This document shows, one piece after another, positions 1 to 8,685 of a stretch of DNA of 53,065 nucleotides; position 1 is the stretch's first letter, and the number at the start of each line of letters is the position of its first letter. The translations under genes and the position numbers were made by a program. Source of the stretch: Candidatus Obscuribacter sp. (GTDB taxonomy: Bacteria > Cyanobacteriota > Vampirovibrionia > Obscuribacterales > Obscuribacteraceae); the NCBI GenBank assembly GCA_021772135.1, contig JADYXQ010000010.1, positions 1-53,065 on the forward strand, read 5' to 3'. A model generated the notes under the pieces. The model was not told where the DNA came from. It was given only the letters and a program-made list of their open reading frames with translations, and made no database searches.

Positions 1-319
1 AGATGACGATGTGCGGCTTGAGATCGCCCAACCATCCCTTGACCTGCCACGCGACCTGCTTATCGTGGGCAGGGATGTGCCAGTCAGGAATGATTGCAAC
101 CCGGGTGCCATCCGGCAGGTTCAGGTTGATGATGCCGGCGAAGGTCAGATACCCGAGGGCCTTGTCCTTGTTAAGCTGCTGGATCTTTTCGAGCAACTGC
201 TGGCGAATAGCGTTCACGTTGAGTCCACGGCTCCGGGCCAGTTGCGCGATCGTCTTCGAAAGACGACGCTGAACGGAACCGTTAGCCGGGGACACCGTGA
301 TTATTTTTGAATTGTTCAT
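1..319 (-). CDS. Metallophosphoesterase-like protein, C-terminus cut by window edge
   Basis: Only the first 106 codons lie in the window; the gene runs off the left edge. The start ATG (317-319, complement) follows an AAGGA ribosome site about 9 nt upstream. The visible protein begins MNNSKIITVSPANGSVQRR, has a basic helical stretch (about residues 20-55, possibly DNA or RNA contacting), then the strand VAIIPDWHIPAHD. This resembles the first metal-binding strand of calcineurin-like phosphoesterases (D-x-H), and it is followed by GWLGDLKPHIVI, where that family normally continues to a GD motif. Codon use is strongly C/G-ending, like the AAA+ pair at 6593-8670 and unlike the kinases nearby, so it may share their origin or be highly expressed. 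The family call rests on one motif because the remaining metal ligands are outside the window. Confidence 0.55.
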   Translation of the reverse strand, partial: MNNSKIITVSPANGSVQRRLSKTIAQLARSRGLNVNAIRQQLLEKIQQLNKDKALGYLTFAGIINLNLPDGTRVAIIPDWHIPAHDKQVAWQVKGWLGDLKPHIVI

Positions 320-1032
320 GGTGTTTTCCTTTGGCCTCTTACCAGCGAGGCGTGATTAGAGAAAATGAGCCTCGAATGGTGAGGCCGCGTTAAAGAACCT
401 GTTGTTCGCTGATGCTTCGTCCGGAGTGGAGTTGGGCAGCAGAGGAAACAGGCGGGCTATGCACGCAGCCCTCAGAAGAGATCTGGCAAAATCTTCTTTG
501 AAAAAAGTAAATTCGTTCTGGAACCCATGAGACATCAGCTCTAGCAAGAGCGCGAGGAGGCAGATGTTTTAAGGGAATGCCTGGGGGTTAGAGAAAAATT
601 TCCTATAACAGGCGAGAGAAGAACGTGATTTGAGACTATGTCTTTCCCGCGCACAGGCACAATGCCTTTAGAACCTGCTTAAGCACTACTAACCAGTAGT
701 TAACACCTCTCGCGATTTGAGTGAGGTGGTATTCAAGGTGAAAGATGAGAACCAGCTATTGTTACCCAGCTCTGTAAATAACTGCAAAGTTCTCTTTCTT
801 GCCAAGAGGGTACCGCCTGAAGAATATTTTCGGGGTACTCTAAAACCGTGATATGAATGGTGGAAGTACAAGCGCGGCAATGCTCATTAAAGGTTCGCAA
901 AGCTCGCGCGAGGCAAGACTTAATGGGCAGTTTTAATCTGGAGTGCGTGAGATTTTCTTCCGATATCGGAAGAAAATCTCACGCGATAACTCAACCTGGG
1001 AACGATTACCGCCTGCGGAAATCAGGCCACTT
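320..1032. other. Intergenic stretch, no convincing gene
   Basis: No open frame here has a good ribosome site and recognisable protein. A 63-codon frame at 356-547 on the minus strand starts at TTG without a Shine-Dalgarno sequence and matches nothing I know. The stretch contains a small hairpin (ACTACT-AACC-AGTAGT near 685-700) and, close to its right end, the 40-bp perfect palindrome listed separately. It probably holds the promoter of the leftward partial gene and the 3' region of the leftward DnaJ-like gene. Confidence 0.5.
945..984. repeat. 40-bp perfect palindrome containing the repeated 20-bp core
   Basis: Positions 945-984 form a perfect, loop-less palindrome centred between 964 and 965. 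Its inner 20 bases (955-974) are TTCTTCCGATATCGGAAGAA, identical to cores at 5146, 14845 and 51495. Here the arms extend ten further base pairs on each side. It lies about 50 bp beyond the stop codon of the leftward DnaJ-like gene. It could be a protein-binding site, a dispersed extragenic palindrome, or an RNA hairpin. Confidence 0.9.
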
Positions 1033-2031
1033 CTATGAAACTTGCTGCACGTTGGTAAAGAGCGATTCACGGGGATTGTGATTTTCTTTTGCCAGATCTT
1101 TCAGCTTACGGAAAAGCACCACCTCTTCGGAGGTGAGCTGCTGCGGAATCAAAACATCTATAGTGACAAGTTGATCGGCCCCAGCCAGTCCTAATCCTTT
1201 TAGGCGATAGACTCGTCCCGGTTGCGTCAAAGGCTGAATCTTCATAACCACACGGCCGGTGGCGGTGGGAATTTCAATTTCTGCTCCAAGCATCGCTTCG
1301 TATAAAGTGATGGGTACATTCACCGCTATGTCGCGACCCAGAACATTCAAGACCGGATGTTTTGCTAGCTTGATCTTGAGGATCAGATCGCCATGGGTAG
1401 TGGCCCGCATGTCCCATTTGCCCTGCCCAGTTTTGCGAATTTCCAGCTCGTCGTAGAGGCCGCGCGGAAGCTCGATATCGAGCGTACGTTCTACCGTAAA
1501 GTAGCCAACGCCACGGCAGGTTTGGCACTGCATACGGTTGACGGGTTTGAGGTTGATGCACTCTTCACAGGCTTTTGGATCCTGAATAGTAATTTGTCGC
1601 TTGCAGCCTTTCACAGCTTCTTTTAAGCTGACGTCCACTTCCATTTCTAGAGACTGAGGCTGAATTTTTCCGGAGGCGCCCTTAAGTTCCTGTGTTTGAC
1701 TCTGCGTCACCACGTTTTGTACGCCTGATGTTACCTTAGTCCAGAGTGCGCGTACATCTGTAGTCTGGCGAAATACTGAGCTGTTTTTGTCGTATTCGCG
1801 CCGTTTTGCGGGTTCAGATAGCACTTCATAGGCAGCTCTGATATCCCGCCATGTGCGCTGTTGCGTCTCGGGATCGCTGTTGGCCGCCTCGGAGTATGGA
1901 CCTACTTTGTCATTGAGCTCGCTATAAGCTTCATGCACTTGCTCCGTAGATGCATTGGGGCTAACGCCGAGGATGTAATAGAAGTCCTTGGCTTGCGATT
2001 TAGTCTTAGTTTTATCGTCGTCAACTGCCAT
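1033..2031 (-). CDS. DnaJ-like co-chaperone with degenerate J-domain (no HPD)
   Basis: This 332-residue protein has a DnaJ (Hsp40) layout. An N-terminal J-like domain (about residues 15-85) contains YYILGVSPNAS and, later, AYEVLSEPAKRREYD, both typical of J-domains. A linker follows, then the C-terminal client-binding domains (about 125-320). A reduced zinc module has CEEC and CQTC (about 155-170), giving one zinc site where type I DnaJ has two. The HPD tripeptide that stimulates Hsp70 ATPase is absent: between the J helices the sequence reads NDKVGPYSEAANSDPE. The protein may bind clients but should not activate DnaK in the usual way. The start is an ATG without a strong ribosome site. It is a single gene with no partner chaperone adjacent; a second J-protein with intact HPD lies at 39517. 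Confidence 0.85.
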   Translation of the reverse strand: MAVDDDKTKTKSQAKDFYYILGVSPNASTEQVHEAYSELNDKVGPYSEAANSDPETQQRTWRDIRAAYEVLSEPAKRREYDKNSSVFRQTTDVRALWTKVTSGVQNVVTQSQTQELKGASGKIQPQSLEMEVDVSLKEAVKGCKRQITIQDPKACEECINLKPVNRMQCQTCRGVGYFTVERTLDIELPRGLYDELEIRKTGQGKWDMRATTHGDLILKIKLAKHPVLNVLGRDIAVNVPITLYEAMLGAEIEIPTATGRVVMKIQPLTQPGRVYRLKGLGLAGADQLVTIDVLIPQQLTSEEVVLFRKLKDLAKENHNPRESLFTNVQQVS

Positions 2032-2795
2032 GAACAGAATGTCTTGCTGTGATTGCCAATCAGATGATTTGTGATAGTAGCACTAGATTAGACTTGGCCA
2101 TAAGTAGAACAGAATTGCTTCTGATACGACTCACGAAGAAGTGCGACTTTTGCATCCCAATGATTGGGCTCTGGAATCTGCCTGATAAGGACTAGTAACG
2201 GTCTGGTAGTAATAAGTAAAATGGATTCCTGATTCGATCATACACAAATGGTTAGCTCATGTAGACTATTTTGCCCAGTTTTGAGGCGAATTAACGCGCT
2301 CAGGAACTGGCTTAAATTGCAATTTGAGAAAAAATTGATGGCCTCAGCTCATTTATTTATCTGACTCTTTTGACCGGATAGAATCTGTCGACTAGCGTCG
2401 GCCTTAAGCTTTCTCGATAAGTATTGATGGAAAAATTTGGTATTGTCCGCAATACCGGAAATGTAACCGAAGCGCTGAATAATTCCCGGCGTCGTAAAAA
2501 CCGGGTTGCGTCTTCTTTCCACCGCAAGTATATTCGGAAAGTCCCGACAATAAATTGACTGGGGTTTTTGCATGGTAGTAACTCGTTTCGACCTGGCCAG
2601 CAGAACGGCCACAGCTACAAGTGTGTCGGCAGCCGGTTCCGCTCGCGCCCGCCGCGCTCAAAAGCTATGGAAGCCTATTGTGATTGCTCGTCCCGACAAC
2701 CACCCCTACCATTGCCTCTGCACCCAGGTCCAAATGGGGCTATCTGAAATATGTCCGGCTAACATTCTCGGGCAATTTCTGCATCAGTCGTCACA
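2032..2795. other. Long intergenic stretch, no gene supported
   Basis: About 760 bp separate the DnaJ-like gene from the stop of the first kinase. Overlapping frames of 75-87 codons exist on both strands around 2349-2800, but none has a ribosome site plus recognisable protein, and their composition looks non-coding. The stretch probably contains the promoter of the DnaJ-like gene and downstream sequence of the kinase. I see no tRNA-like fold or clear terminator. Confidence 0.4.
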
Positions 2796-3815
2796 TTAGC
2801 ATGAGCGATATTCCCAGCCGTCCAGTGCTCGTTTTTGCGAAGAGCCTGACTGAGCAAGTTTGAGGCAATTTTCTAAATCGCTCTGCATCTCGTCAGCCGT
2901 CTGGTAACGATTATCAGGATTTTTTTCCACAGCTAGGAAAATGATGCGCTCCACTTCCACCGATGCCGCAGATTTGGGCAGTCCCAGGCCTCGCGGCGCT
3001 TCATGAATTTGCTTGGTCATCATCTCGAATGGTGACTCAGCTTCGAAAATAGACCGCCCCGCCAGTAGCTCATACATGACGCAGCCAAGTGAATAAATGT
3101 CTGTACGGTGATCGATTTGCATGCCAGAACATTGTTCGGGACTCATATAGACCGGACTACCCAGCGCCTCCCCGGCCTGGGTAAGCACTGCCAGATTTTC
3201 GCTGCTCGTGAGATTTTTAGCTATTCCGAAGTCGACAATTTTGGCTAGGTCATGGACGCCTTTTAAGCTTACCAACATAATATTGCTGGGTTTGATATCC
3301 CGATGCATGACGCCGCGACTGTGAGCATGAGCAAGTCCAGAGGCAACTTGAATGAAAATTGGTAGGGCGCGAAGTAAGGGAACTGAAAAGCCACCATCCA
3401 GTAGCGAGCTGGCGCTGATGCCGTGAACGTAGTCCATGACCAGATAGGGACGCCCATCGGCCAGCCAGCCAAATTGTTTAACTGCCACCGTATATGGAGA
3501 ACTAAGTCTACTGGTTAGTTCTGCTTCTCGGTTGAAGCGGCCAACCAGTTCTGCGTGATTAACCAAATTAGCATGCATAATTTTGATCGCTACTTCGCTG
3601 TTACTCAGAATATGAGTTGCTCGGTAAACTTTGCCAGTGGCGCCATTGCCAATTTCGGCCAACAACTGAAAGCCATCCACCGTATCGACGGAACCGGCAG
3701 GCGTATTGACTAAGACCAGTGGCGAGCCGTCAGCTGGGCACTTCACTACGTCACTTTTAAAGGTCAAATTGCACATCAAGCACAATCGACTTTGTTGTGG
3801 GGTTGCAGATTCCAT
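2796..3815 (-). CDS. Ser/Thr protein kinase with N-terminal zinc ribbon (copy A)
   Basis: This is a Hanks-type protein kinase of 339 residues that phosphorylates Ser/Thr on unidentified targets. The start is set at MESATPQQSRLCLMC, where the preserved head begins; an in-frame extension to 3917 is possible. A small zinc-ribbon-like head (CLMC then KCPADGSPL) precedes the kinase domain. The domain shows the glycine loop GNGATGKVYRA, the ATP lysine in VAIKIM, catalytic HRDIKPSN, the DFG loop (VDFGIAKN), and SPVYMSPEQCSG with HRTDIYSLGCVMYELL. All catalytic residues are present. No membrane segment or sensor domain follows, so the enzyme is probably cytosolic. It is the downstream member of a leftward tandem pair with the kinase at 3992-4975 and clearly its paralogue. 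Confidence 0.93.
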   Translation of the reverse strand: MESATPQQSRLCLMCNLTFKSDVVKCPADGSPLVLVNTPAGSVDTVDGFQLLAEIGNGATGKVYRATHILSNSEVAIKIMHANLVNHAELVGRFNREAELTSRLSSPYTVAVKQFGWLADGRPYLVMDYVHGISASSLLDGGFSVPLLRALPIFIQVASGLAHAHSRGVMHRDIKPSNIMLVSLKGVHDLAKIVDFGIAKNLTSSENLAVLTQAGEALGSPVYMSPEQCSGMQIDHRTDIYSLGCVMYELLAGRSIFEAESPFEMMTKQIHEAPRGLGLPKSAASVEVERIIFLAVEKNPDNRYQTADEMQSDLENCLKLAQSGSSQKRALDGWEYRSC

Positions 3816-3905
3816 CTTTGCTACCTTAAATCCAGGGCCAGCATTAGAATAGCACTGGCATAGGTTAAGCACCACTTTGAGCTCGGGCAGAGGGTTGCCC
3901 CAGAT

Positions 3906-3963
3906 TGGCATCTGCAAGCTCTGAGCTAATTTGCCGAGATTGTCAGCTAATTTGCAGATGCCA
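3906..3963. repeat. 12-bp inverted repeat between the two kinase genes
   Basis: TGGCATCTGCAA at 3906-3917 is exactly complementary to TTGCAGATGCCA at 3952-3963, with 34 nt between the arms. The interval also contains a short direct repeat (AGCTAATTTGC twice). It lies in the 176-bp spacer between the stop of the upstream kinase and the chosen start of the downstream one. No T-tract follows, so it is more likely an mRNA stability or attenuation hairpin than an intrinsic terminator. Confidence 0.6.
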
Positions 3964-3991
3964 CCATATCTGGTAGCATCAGAACTTTTTA

Positions 3992-4975
3992 TCAGAAGAC
4001 CAATGAAGCCATCACTTTGGCTATGATCATAGACTGCTCGAGCTCTTGCATGATCTCGTTGGCATCCTGATAGCGTTGTGCTGGATTTTTGGCCACAGCT
4101 TTGCGGACAATTCGAGTCAAGTCATCGGCCATAAATGCGTTAGACAAATTCAGCGGTGCCGGCTCCTCCTTAATGTGTTTGGTCATCAGTTGCACCACAT
4201 CTTTTGCGCTGAATATTGGTCTGCCAGTAAGCATTTCATACATGACGCAGCCTAGCGAATAAATGTCGGTGCGATGGTCGAGTGGGATGCCCTGGCACTG
4301 TTCAGGACTCATGTAAATCGGACTGCCGACCGCTTCACCGGTGCGGGTCAGGTGCAGTGCGCTCCTTTCACTCGCCGATAGCGTCTTGGCACAACCAAAA
4401 TCAACGATTTTAACCAGCTCAGCAGATCCTTCGTCAACCAGCATAATGTTGCTGGGCTTAATGTCGCGGTGCATGATACCTTGTTTGTGAGCATGGGCAA
4501 GGCCGGTGGCAATCTGTATGAATATCGGAACCGCGCGTTCTGCTGCGAGCGGCTCTTCAGCTAACAACGAACTAACGCTGACGCCGTCTACGTATTCCAT
4601 GACGATGTACGGACGGCCGTCGGGCAGCCAACTGAAATTTGTTGCTCCCACGGTATGAGGCGAATTTAGTCGTCGGGTTAAGGCGGCCTCCTGATTAAAT
4701 CGGGCAGCGGTCTCCTGTTCCTTCGCTAGAAGGTCGTGCATAATTTTTATCGCATAGACTCGCTGTGTTGAGCTTTCGATCGCCTTGTAGATTTTGCCGG
4801 TGGCACCCTTGCCCACCTCTTTTTCAAGTGTGAATCCGGGCACGTGGTCGGCAGATTTAACCTGCTTTCCCAGCAATATGAGCGGAAAGCCGTCAGTAGG
4901 ACAGCGTTCAAGATTGCCCCGATCCTCGAGGTTGCAGACCAGACATAGTCGTGCTGAATTTGCTAAATCGTACAA
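3992..4975 (-). CDS. Ser/Thr protein kinase with N-terminal zinc ribbon (copy B)
   Basis: This 327-residue Hanks-type kinase is paralogous to its downstream neighbour. The head carries CLVC and RCPTDGFPL (zinc-ribbon-like, residues 11-31). The kinase domain has GKGATGKIYKA, YAIKIMHD (ATP lysine), HRDIKPSN, VDFGCAKT in place of the usual DFGIA, and YMSPEQCQG. All catalytic motifs are intact and no transmembrane segment is present. Translation probably starts at a TTG (complement of 4973-4975) preceded by GAGG, because no ATG or GTG occurs in frame between the upstream stop and the zinc ribbon. It is first in the leftward pair, and its promoter region is shared divergently with the gene at 5180. 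The tandem arrangement suggests duplication with possible specialisation of targets. Confidence 0.92.
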   Translation of the reverse strand: MYDLANSARLCLVCNLEDRGNLERCPTDGFPLILLGKQVKSADHVPGFTLEKEVGKGATGKIYKAIESSTQRVYAIKIMHDLLAKEQETAARFNQEAALTRRLNSPHTVGATNFSWLPDGRPYIVMEYVDGVSVSSLLAEEPLAAERAVPIFIQIATGLAHAHKQGIMHRDIKPSNIMLVDEGSAELVKIVDFGCAKTLSASERSALHLTRTGEAVGSPIYMSPEQCQGIPLDHRTDIYSLGCVMYEMLTGRPIFSAKDVVQLMTKHIKEEPAPLNLSNAFMADDLTRIVRKAVAKNPAQRYQDANEIMQELEQSMIIAKVMASLVF

Positions 4976-5145
4976 AAGAACCTCTGGCAGTGCGTCTAAT
5001 GCTGAGGGTCTCGATGACTTGAAAAGAATTCATTAGTTCCGCTCCTTTTGACATCAACGGCAAATTTTTTGAGGAAAGAAAGTGATGATAAAATGGCGGC
5101 GTTGTACTTCGCGCAGCTCCCGCAGACTCCTGCTAGACTGACATG

Positions 5146-5165
5146 TTCTTCCGATATCGGAAGAA
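5146..5165. repeat. 20-bp perfect palindrome (core repeat) before the 5180 start
   Basis: This is an exact copy of TTCTTCCGATATCGGAAGAA, ending 14 bp before the ATG at 5180, in the divergent region between kinase B and the rightward gene. The flanks do not extend the palindrome. Its position upstream of the ribosome site fits either an operator or a 5'-UTR hairpin. Confidence 0.85.
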
Positions 5166-5179
5166 AACTGAGGGAAATC

Positions 5180-6240
5180 ATGGTCACTAATCGCCCCAGC
5201 TATGAGCAATTTGCTGCACTAATGGCCGAGTCAATTAAACCGGACGGGCTTAGTGGCAGCCTCAAGTATGACAGTGATGCTTTTGCTCTGGTCGAGTCGG
5301 ACGAGCAGGGTAAACCGATGCAAAGAATGTTGCTTGGTCATTATTTTGCTGAATATTGCTCGCTTGATAGTAGTGAGCGTCCTCAGCTGCTCAGTAAAGT
5401 GCGCAGTCTCTATGGCGAATCGGCTTTTCCCGCCAATTATGAAGACGCTGGCTTGCGGCTGATGCCGCACCTGATCGATCGCTGGTCTGTTTTTCGCACA
5501 AATATGAATTTGGCTCTGGGAATGGCTAAGGAATTGGACGATCCCAATGTTGATGTCACTCCTGACTTTGCTCCTTTCGTTGTTATTGCTGATGCTTTTG
5601 CTATGGTGCTGGCTCTCGATTTAGATTGGTCAAGCAATTTAAGGTGGAAGGCGATTACATCATAGCCATTCCCGATAATAATCAGCTGTTGATCACTGGT
5701 TCTGAAGATACGCGAGGTCTGACGGCGCTTTATCAGATGCTTGCTGAAGCGCAAAATCTTTTGCAATCACTTCCGCCTGTGCTGATTGAAAAAGATGAAA
5801 GCGGTTGGAGGCGTTATGCGCCGCCGCTGTTACACCCGTTAAATCCGCTCTTGCGCCAGCTTGAGACAGCATATCTCAGTGACATTTATGGTAGTCAGAA
5901 AGCCCTTTTGCTCTCATCTATGGACGTGGAAAGTTTGCCAATTCTTGATTATGAAAAACGCGAAAGTGAAGATACGGTTCACACCTGGACAGTGATTCCG
6001 CAGGTTCAGCATGCCCTTGTGCCTGAGACCGATTATGTCAAATTTGTCTCTTATAGTGACGGTCATGGTCCTGATGATGGTCATGGTGGCGCCATGAACA
6101 CCCTGGCATCAGCTACTTTTGAGCGCGTCAAAGAAGTGATGGGAGATAATCTCGTCGATGTGGATCAATATCCGGTGCGCTATTTGATGCGAGCTTATCC
6201 GACACCAGCAGAGCTTTCAGCTATCGGTCAGCTCTGGTAA
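5180..6240 (+). pseudogene. DUF1444-like protein, interrupted by one frameshift
   Basis: Two frames together make a single protein of about 353 residues. The first runs from ATG 5180 (MVTNRPSYEQFAALM, after GAGGG) to a stop at 5663-5665. The second continues from about 5628 as VKQFKVEGDYIIAIPDNN and ends at 6240. The break lies near 5625-5640, within a stretch reading LALDL in frame one. The second half has the pattern of DUF1444/YtpQ-like proteins, a strand-rich segment IIAIPDNNQLLITGSED followed by a helix, but this resemblance is from memory and weak. It has no membrane segment or signal peptide. A single-base indel would restore the gene, so sequencing error and true inactivation cannot be separated here. 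The 20-bp palindrome directly precedes it. Confidence 0.6.
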
Positions 6241-6592
6241 TTCTGTATGCGCGAGCTACGCCATTAACCCTGTGCCTATGCCGTGGGGTGATCACCACGG
6301 CAGGCCCATTTGATGTTTCCATAATAGTTCCTGAAACCTTTGTTCTGGCTGTGTTTCTCGTTAGGGTGCTCTGTATCACCACCTTCTACTTCTTGGAACC
6401 ATTCATACAGCTGCAAACCTTTTAACTCAACACCCATCTCTTACTTAAGAACATTTATTAGCTCGCAGAGCTGATAAGTGGGGTGTCGTGTGTAGAAGCA
6501 TGCAGCTGAGCGAGTGTGTCCGAGGGGCAAGTTGTGATTTTTTCTCAACCGGTCCGGCAATTCATGCCGCGCCAAAACAAGGAGCAAATATT
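6241..6592. other. Intergenic region with 8-bp hairpin; leader of the AAA+ gene
   Basis: A hairpin TGCCGTGG / CCACGGCA (6279-6286 and 6295-6302, 8-nt loop) lies 38 bp after the preceding stop and may end that transcript, although no T-run follows. A second small hairpin (AGCTC / GAGCT) lies near 6460. The remainder presumably carries the promoter and an untranslated leader of the AAA+ gene; I could not pick a convincing -35/-10 pair. Confidence 0.4.
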
Positions 6593-8122
6593 ATGACTAC
6601 GAACAGCGCAACCATCAGCAACGACGTCAAGCCCGCAGCGCGTGCCCTCGACGTCAGCATTGTCAACGCTCCCGAACTGCGGTTCGGCAGCTTCATCGAC
6701 AAGGTCATCAAGGGTCAGCCCAACGCCAACAAGGCCGCTCGCCGTGCTTTCCGCCGTACGCTCTCCAAGCTGCGCACCGGCACCCAGCCTTACTACGTGA
6801 TCGTCGCCCCTGGCCCCACCACCTCCGGCAAGTCCGAACTCGGTTTCCGTTTCGGCGAGTTCTTCCATGGCAATCGCCTGGCGGTGCTCAACATCGACGG
6901 CAGCGAGTACATGGAGAAGCACAACCTCAGCAAGCTCACCGGCGCCAGCCCCAACCTCGTTGGTTACACCAACCGCAAGGATAGGGACTACGTCGCTCCG
7001 CTGGCCGATGAGGTCGACGGCTACGCTCAGCTCAGCCAGCACAACCTCACTCGTTCGCGCCTGGGTTCCAAGACTCCGGTTACGGTGGTTCTGATCGACG
7101 AGTGGGAGAAGGCCTGCAAGGAGTTCAACGAAATCCTGCTGAGCATCTTCCGCACCGGCCGCTACACTCTGGGTAACGGAGAAGTGGTCGACTTCAGCCA
7201 GTGCCTCTTCATCATCACTGCCAACATCGGTTCGGCGGCGGTGGAGGAAGCTGGCGAAAAGCGCGGCATCGGTTTCCGCAATGGTGGCGAGAAGACCATC
7301 GTCACTGTGGAAGAAGCCGACAAGATCATCAACGATCACCTGCGTCACTTCGCACCGCCCGAATTCCGCGCTCGCGTGGAAGAGAACGGTGAGTTCTGCA
7401 TCTTCCATCGGCTCTCCGATGAGCACATTGCCGAAATCTGCGAACTGAAGGTCGCCGAACTGGTGGCCAGCACGGAGAAGATGGGCAAGATCACGATCGA
7501 CGTCGACGCCGACGCTCGCAAGTGGTTGCTCGAGACCACGGGTTCGGTGCCGAAGCTCAATGGCGGCATCAAGACCTACATCATCGACATGCTCGACAAC
7601 GAGCTGCTCAAGGGCACCATCGTCGCCGGCGACGTCGTCCACATTTTCCATGTGGAAGGCGCCGATCACCTCGACTTCACCGTCGACGTCAAGCCGCTGG
7701 TGTTTCTCAGCATGGCGGAGATGGAAGCTGAAATCGCGGCTACGCCGGTTCCTGCTCCGAAGGGTAAAGGCGCCGTTGTGGCTTCGATTACCCAGAAGAA
7801 TGTCGGCGCTCCGGCCGTGGAAGATGGTAGCGTTAGCACCACTGGTGATGCTAGCTCTACTGTCCCCGCTGCCCTCGTTTCTATGCAGCCGTTCGACATG
7901 GTCTATGGCAGCGACAGCGCGGAGAACCTGGAGAAGATCACGGCCTCCATCCGCGCGGCTATTGAGAAGACGCCTCACAGCCTCGCTCTCAAAGTCGACC
8001 TCTGTCTGGTCGAGCCCTTCGTCGCCAACATCGAAGTGATGTCGACGCTGGATGGCATGCGTGCGATCAAGGCCCGTTACACCGGCCTGCGCGTCATCCT
8101 CAAGGGCGGTGAACTGGCCTGA
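6593..8122 (+). CDS. Stand-alone ClpB/ClpA-type AAA+ ATPase
   Basis: This 509-residue protein holds one AAA+ module resembling the second (D2) ATPase domain of ClpA/ClpB. Walker A is GPTTSGKS (about residue 69), and EKHNLSKLTGASPNLVGY matches the ClpB pore-loop region. Walker B is VVLIDEWEKA, sensor 1 is IITANIGS, and PPEFRARVEENGEFCIF carries the arginine-finger box. The usual sensor-2 GARPLKR is not conserved (SVPKLNGGIKTYI). The Clp N-domain, D1 and middle domain are missing; a flexible Ala/Val/Pro-rich linker and a 100-residue unknown domain form the C-terminus. The ATG at 6593 is chosen because AAGGAG lies 7 nt before it; an earlier frame start at 6488 lacks one. The remodelling substrate is unknown. 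It forms a unit with the small gene 90 bp downstream, and both have strongly GC-ending codons. Confidence 0.8.
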   Translation: MTTNSATISNDVKPAARALDVSIVNAPELRFGSFIDKVIKGQPNANKAARRAFRRTLSKLRTGTQPYYVIVAPGPTTSGKSELGFRFGEFFHGNRLAVLNIDGSEYMEKHNLSKLTGASPNLVGYTNRKDRDYVAPLADEVDGYAQLSQHNLTRSRLGSKTPVTVVLIDEWEKACKEFNEILLSIFRTGRYTLGNGEVVDFSQCLFIITANIGSAAVEEAGEKRGIGFRNGGEKTIVTVEEADKIINDHLRHFAPPEFRARVEENGEFCIFHRLSDEHIAEICELKVAELVASTEKMGKITIDVDADARKWLLETTGSVPKLNGGIKTYIIDMLDNELLKGTIVAGDVVHIFHVEGADHLDFTVDVKPLVFLSMAEMEAEIAATPVPAPKGKGAVVASITQKNVGAPAVEDGSVSTTGDASSTVPAALVSMQPFDMVYGSDSAENLEKITASIRAAIEKTPHSLALKVDLCLVEPFVANIEVMSTLDGMRAIKARYTGLRVILKGGELA

Positions 8123-8211
8123 GCTAACAGCAGCCGCTTTGTTGTGCCTTGGAAGCAAGGTGTGACTTCGCGGCTGCATTTTTCTAAACCAAAGTTAGAA
8201 GGAGATTTATT

Positions 8212-8670
8212 ATGACAAACGCAAACAAAACTCCGGTGATCACGGAAGTGGTTCTGGAACTCGAAGGCAAAGGCCTTCTGTCGGGCGTCGTGGGCGATTT
8301 CATCCTCTCGCCGACCCGTGGCAGCGAATACTTCTACGAGGGTTGCCTCTATGAAGTGGTGCACGCCATCGAGACCATCGGTGACGCCAGCTCCCCTCAG
8401 GGCAGCATGCTCATCGACTTGCTCAGTGTGCTCTATCCGGAACCGGAGAAGGCCACCAATCTGTTCGCCGGCATGAAGAAGATCAACGCCGGCGACAAGG
8501 TCGACGAAGATCAGCCAATCATCCTCGCGGGCGGATTCGGCCTGGTGATGAGCGGTGCCAAAGAGCGTCTGCTCTACCTGCGCCTCAAGCTGGTGCATGG
8601 TGCCGTGCAGAAGAGTTTCATCGCTCAGCTGGCCGAAATGCAGGCTGGTGGGTCAACCAAGAAGAGCTAA
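8212..8670 (+). CDS. Small acidic protein of unknown function, partner of AAA+ gene
   Basis: This is a 152-residue soluble protein with no family I recognise. It starts at an ATG preceded by AGAAGGAG with 7-nt spacing, one of the strongest ribosome sites in the window. The sequence begins MTNANKTPVITEVVLELEGK, is rich in Asp/Glu in its middle (KKINAGDKVDEDQP) and ends in a basic tail (GGSTKKS). It has no membrane segment or signal peptide. It follows the ClpB-like gene by 90 bp on the same strand, shares its C/G-ending codon use, and is closed by the long hairpin at 8686, so the two are probably co-transcribed. It could be an adaptor, substrate or structural partner of the ATPase; that is inference from position only. 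Confidence 0.8.
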   Translation: MTNANKTPVITEVVLELEGKGLLSGVVGDFILSPTRGSEYFYEGCLYEVVHAIETIGDASSPQGSMLIDLLSVLYPEPEKATNLFAGMKKINAGDKVDEDQPIILAGGFGLVMSGAKERLLYLRLKLVHGAVQKSFIAQLAEMQAGGSTKKS

Positions 8671-8685
8671 ACCCCTAACAGAATC

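Noticed and set aside
2349..2799. Small genes between the DnaJ-like gene and kinase A
   Set aside because: Overlapping 75-87-codon frames on both strands, no ribosome sites, low-quality protein-like content.
6545..8179. 544-codon open frame on the minus strand opposite the AAA+ gene
   Set aside because: It mirrors the coding gene; the strong C/G third-base bias of the plus strand removes stops from the opposite frame. The plus strand has clear ATPase motifs and a ribosome site, the minus frame has neither.
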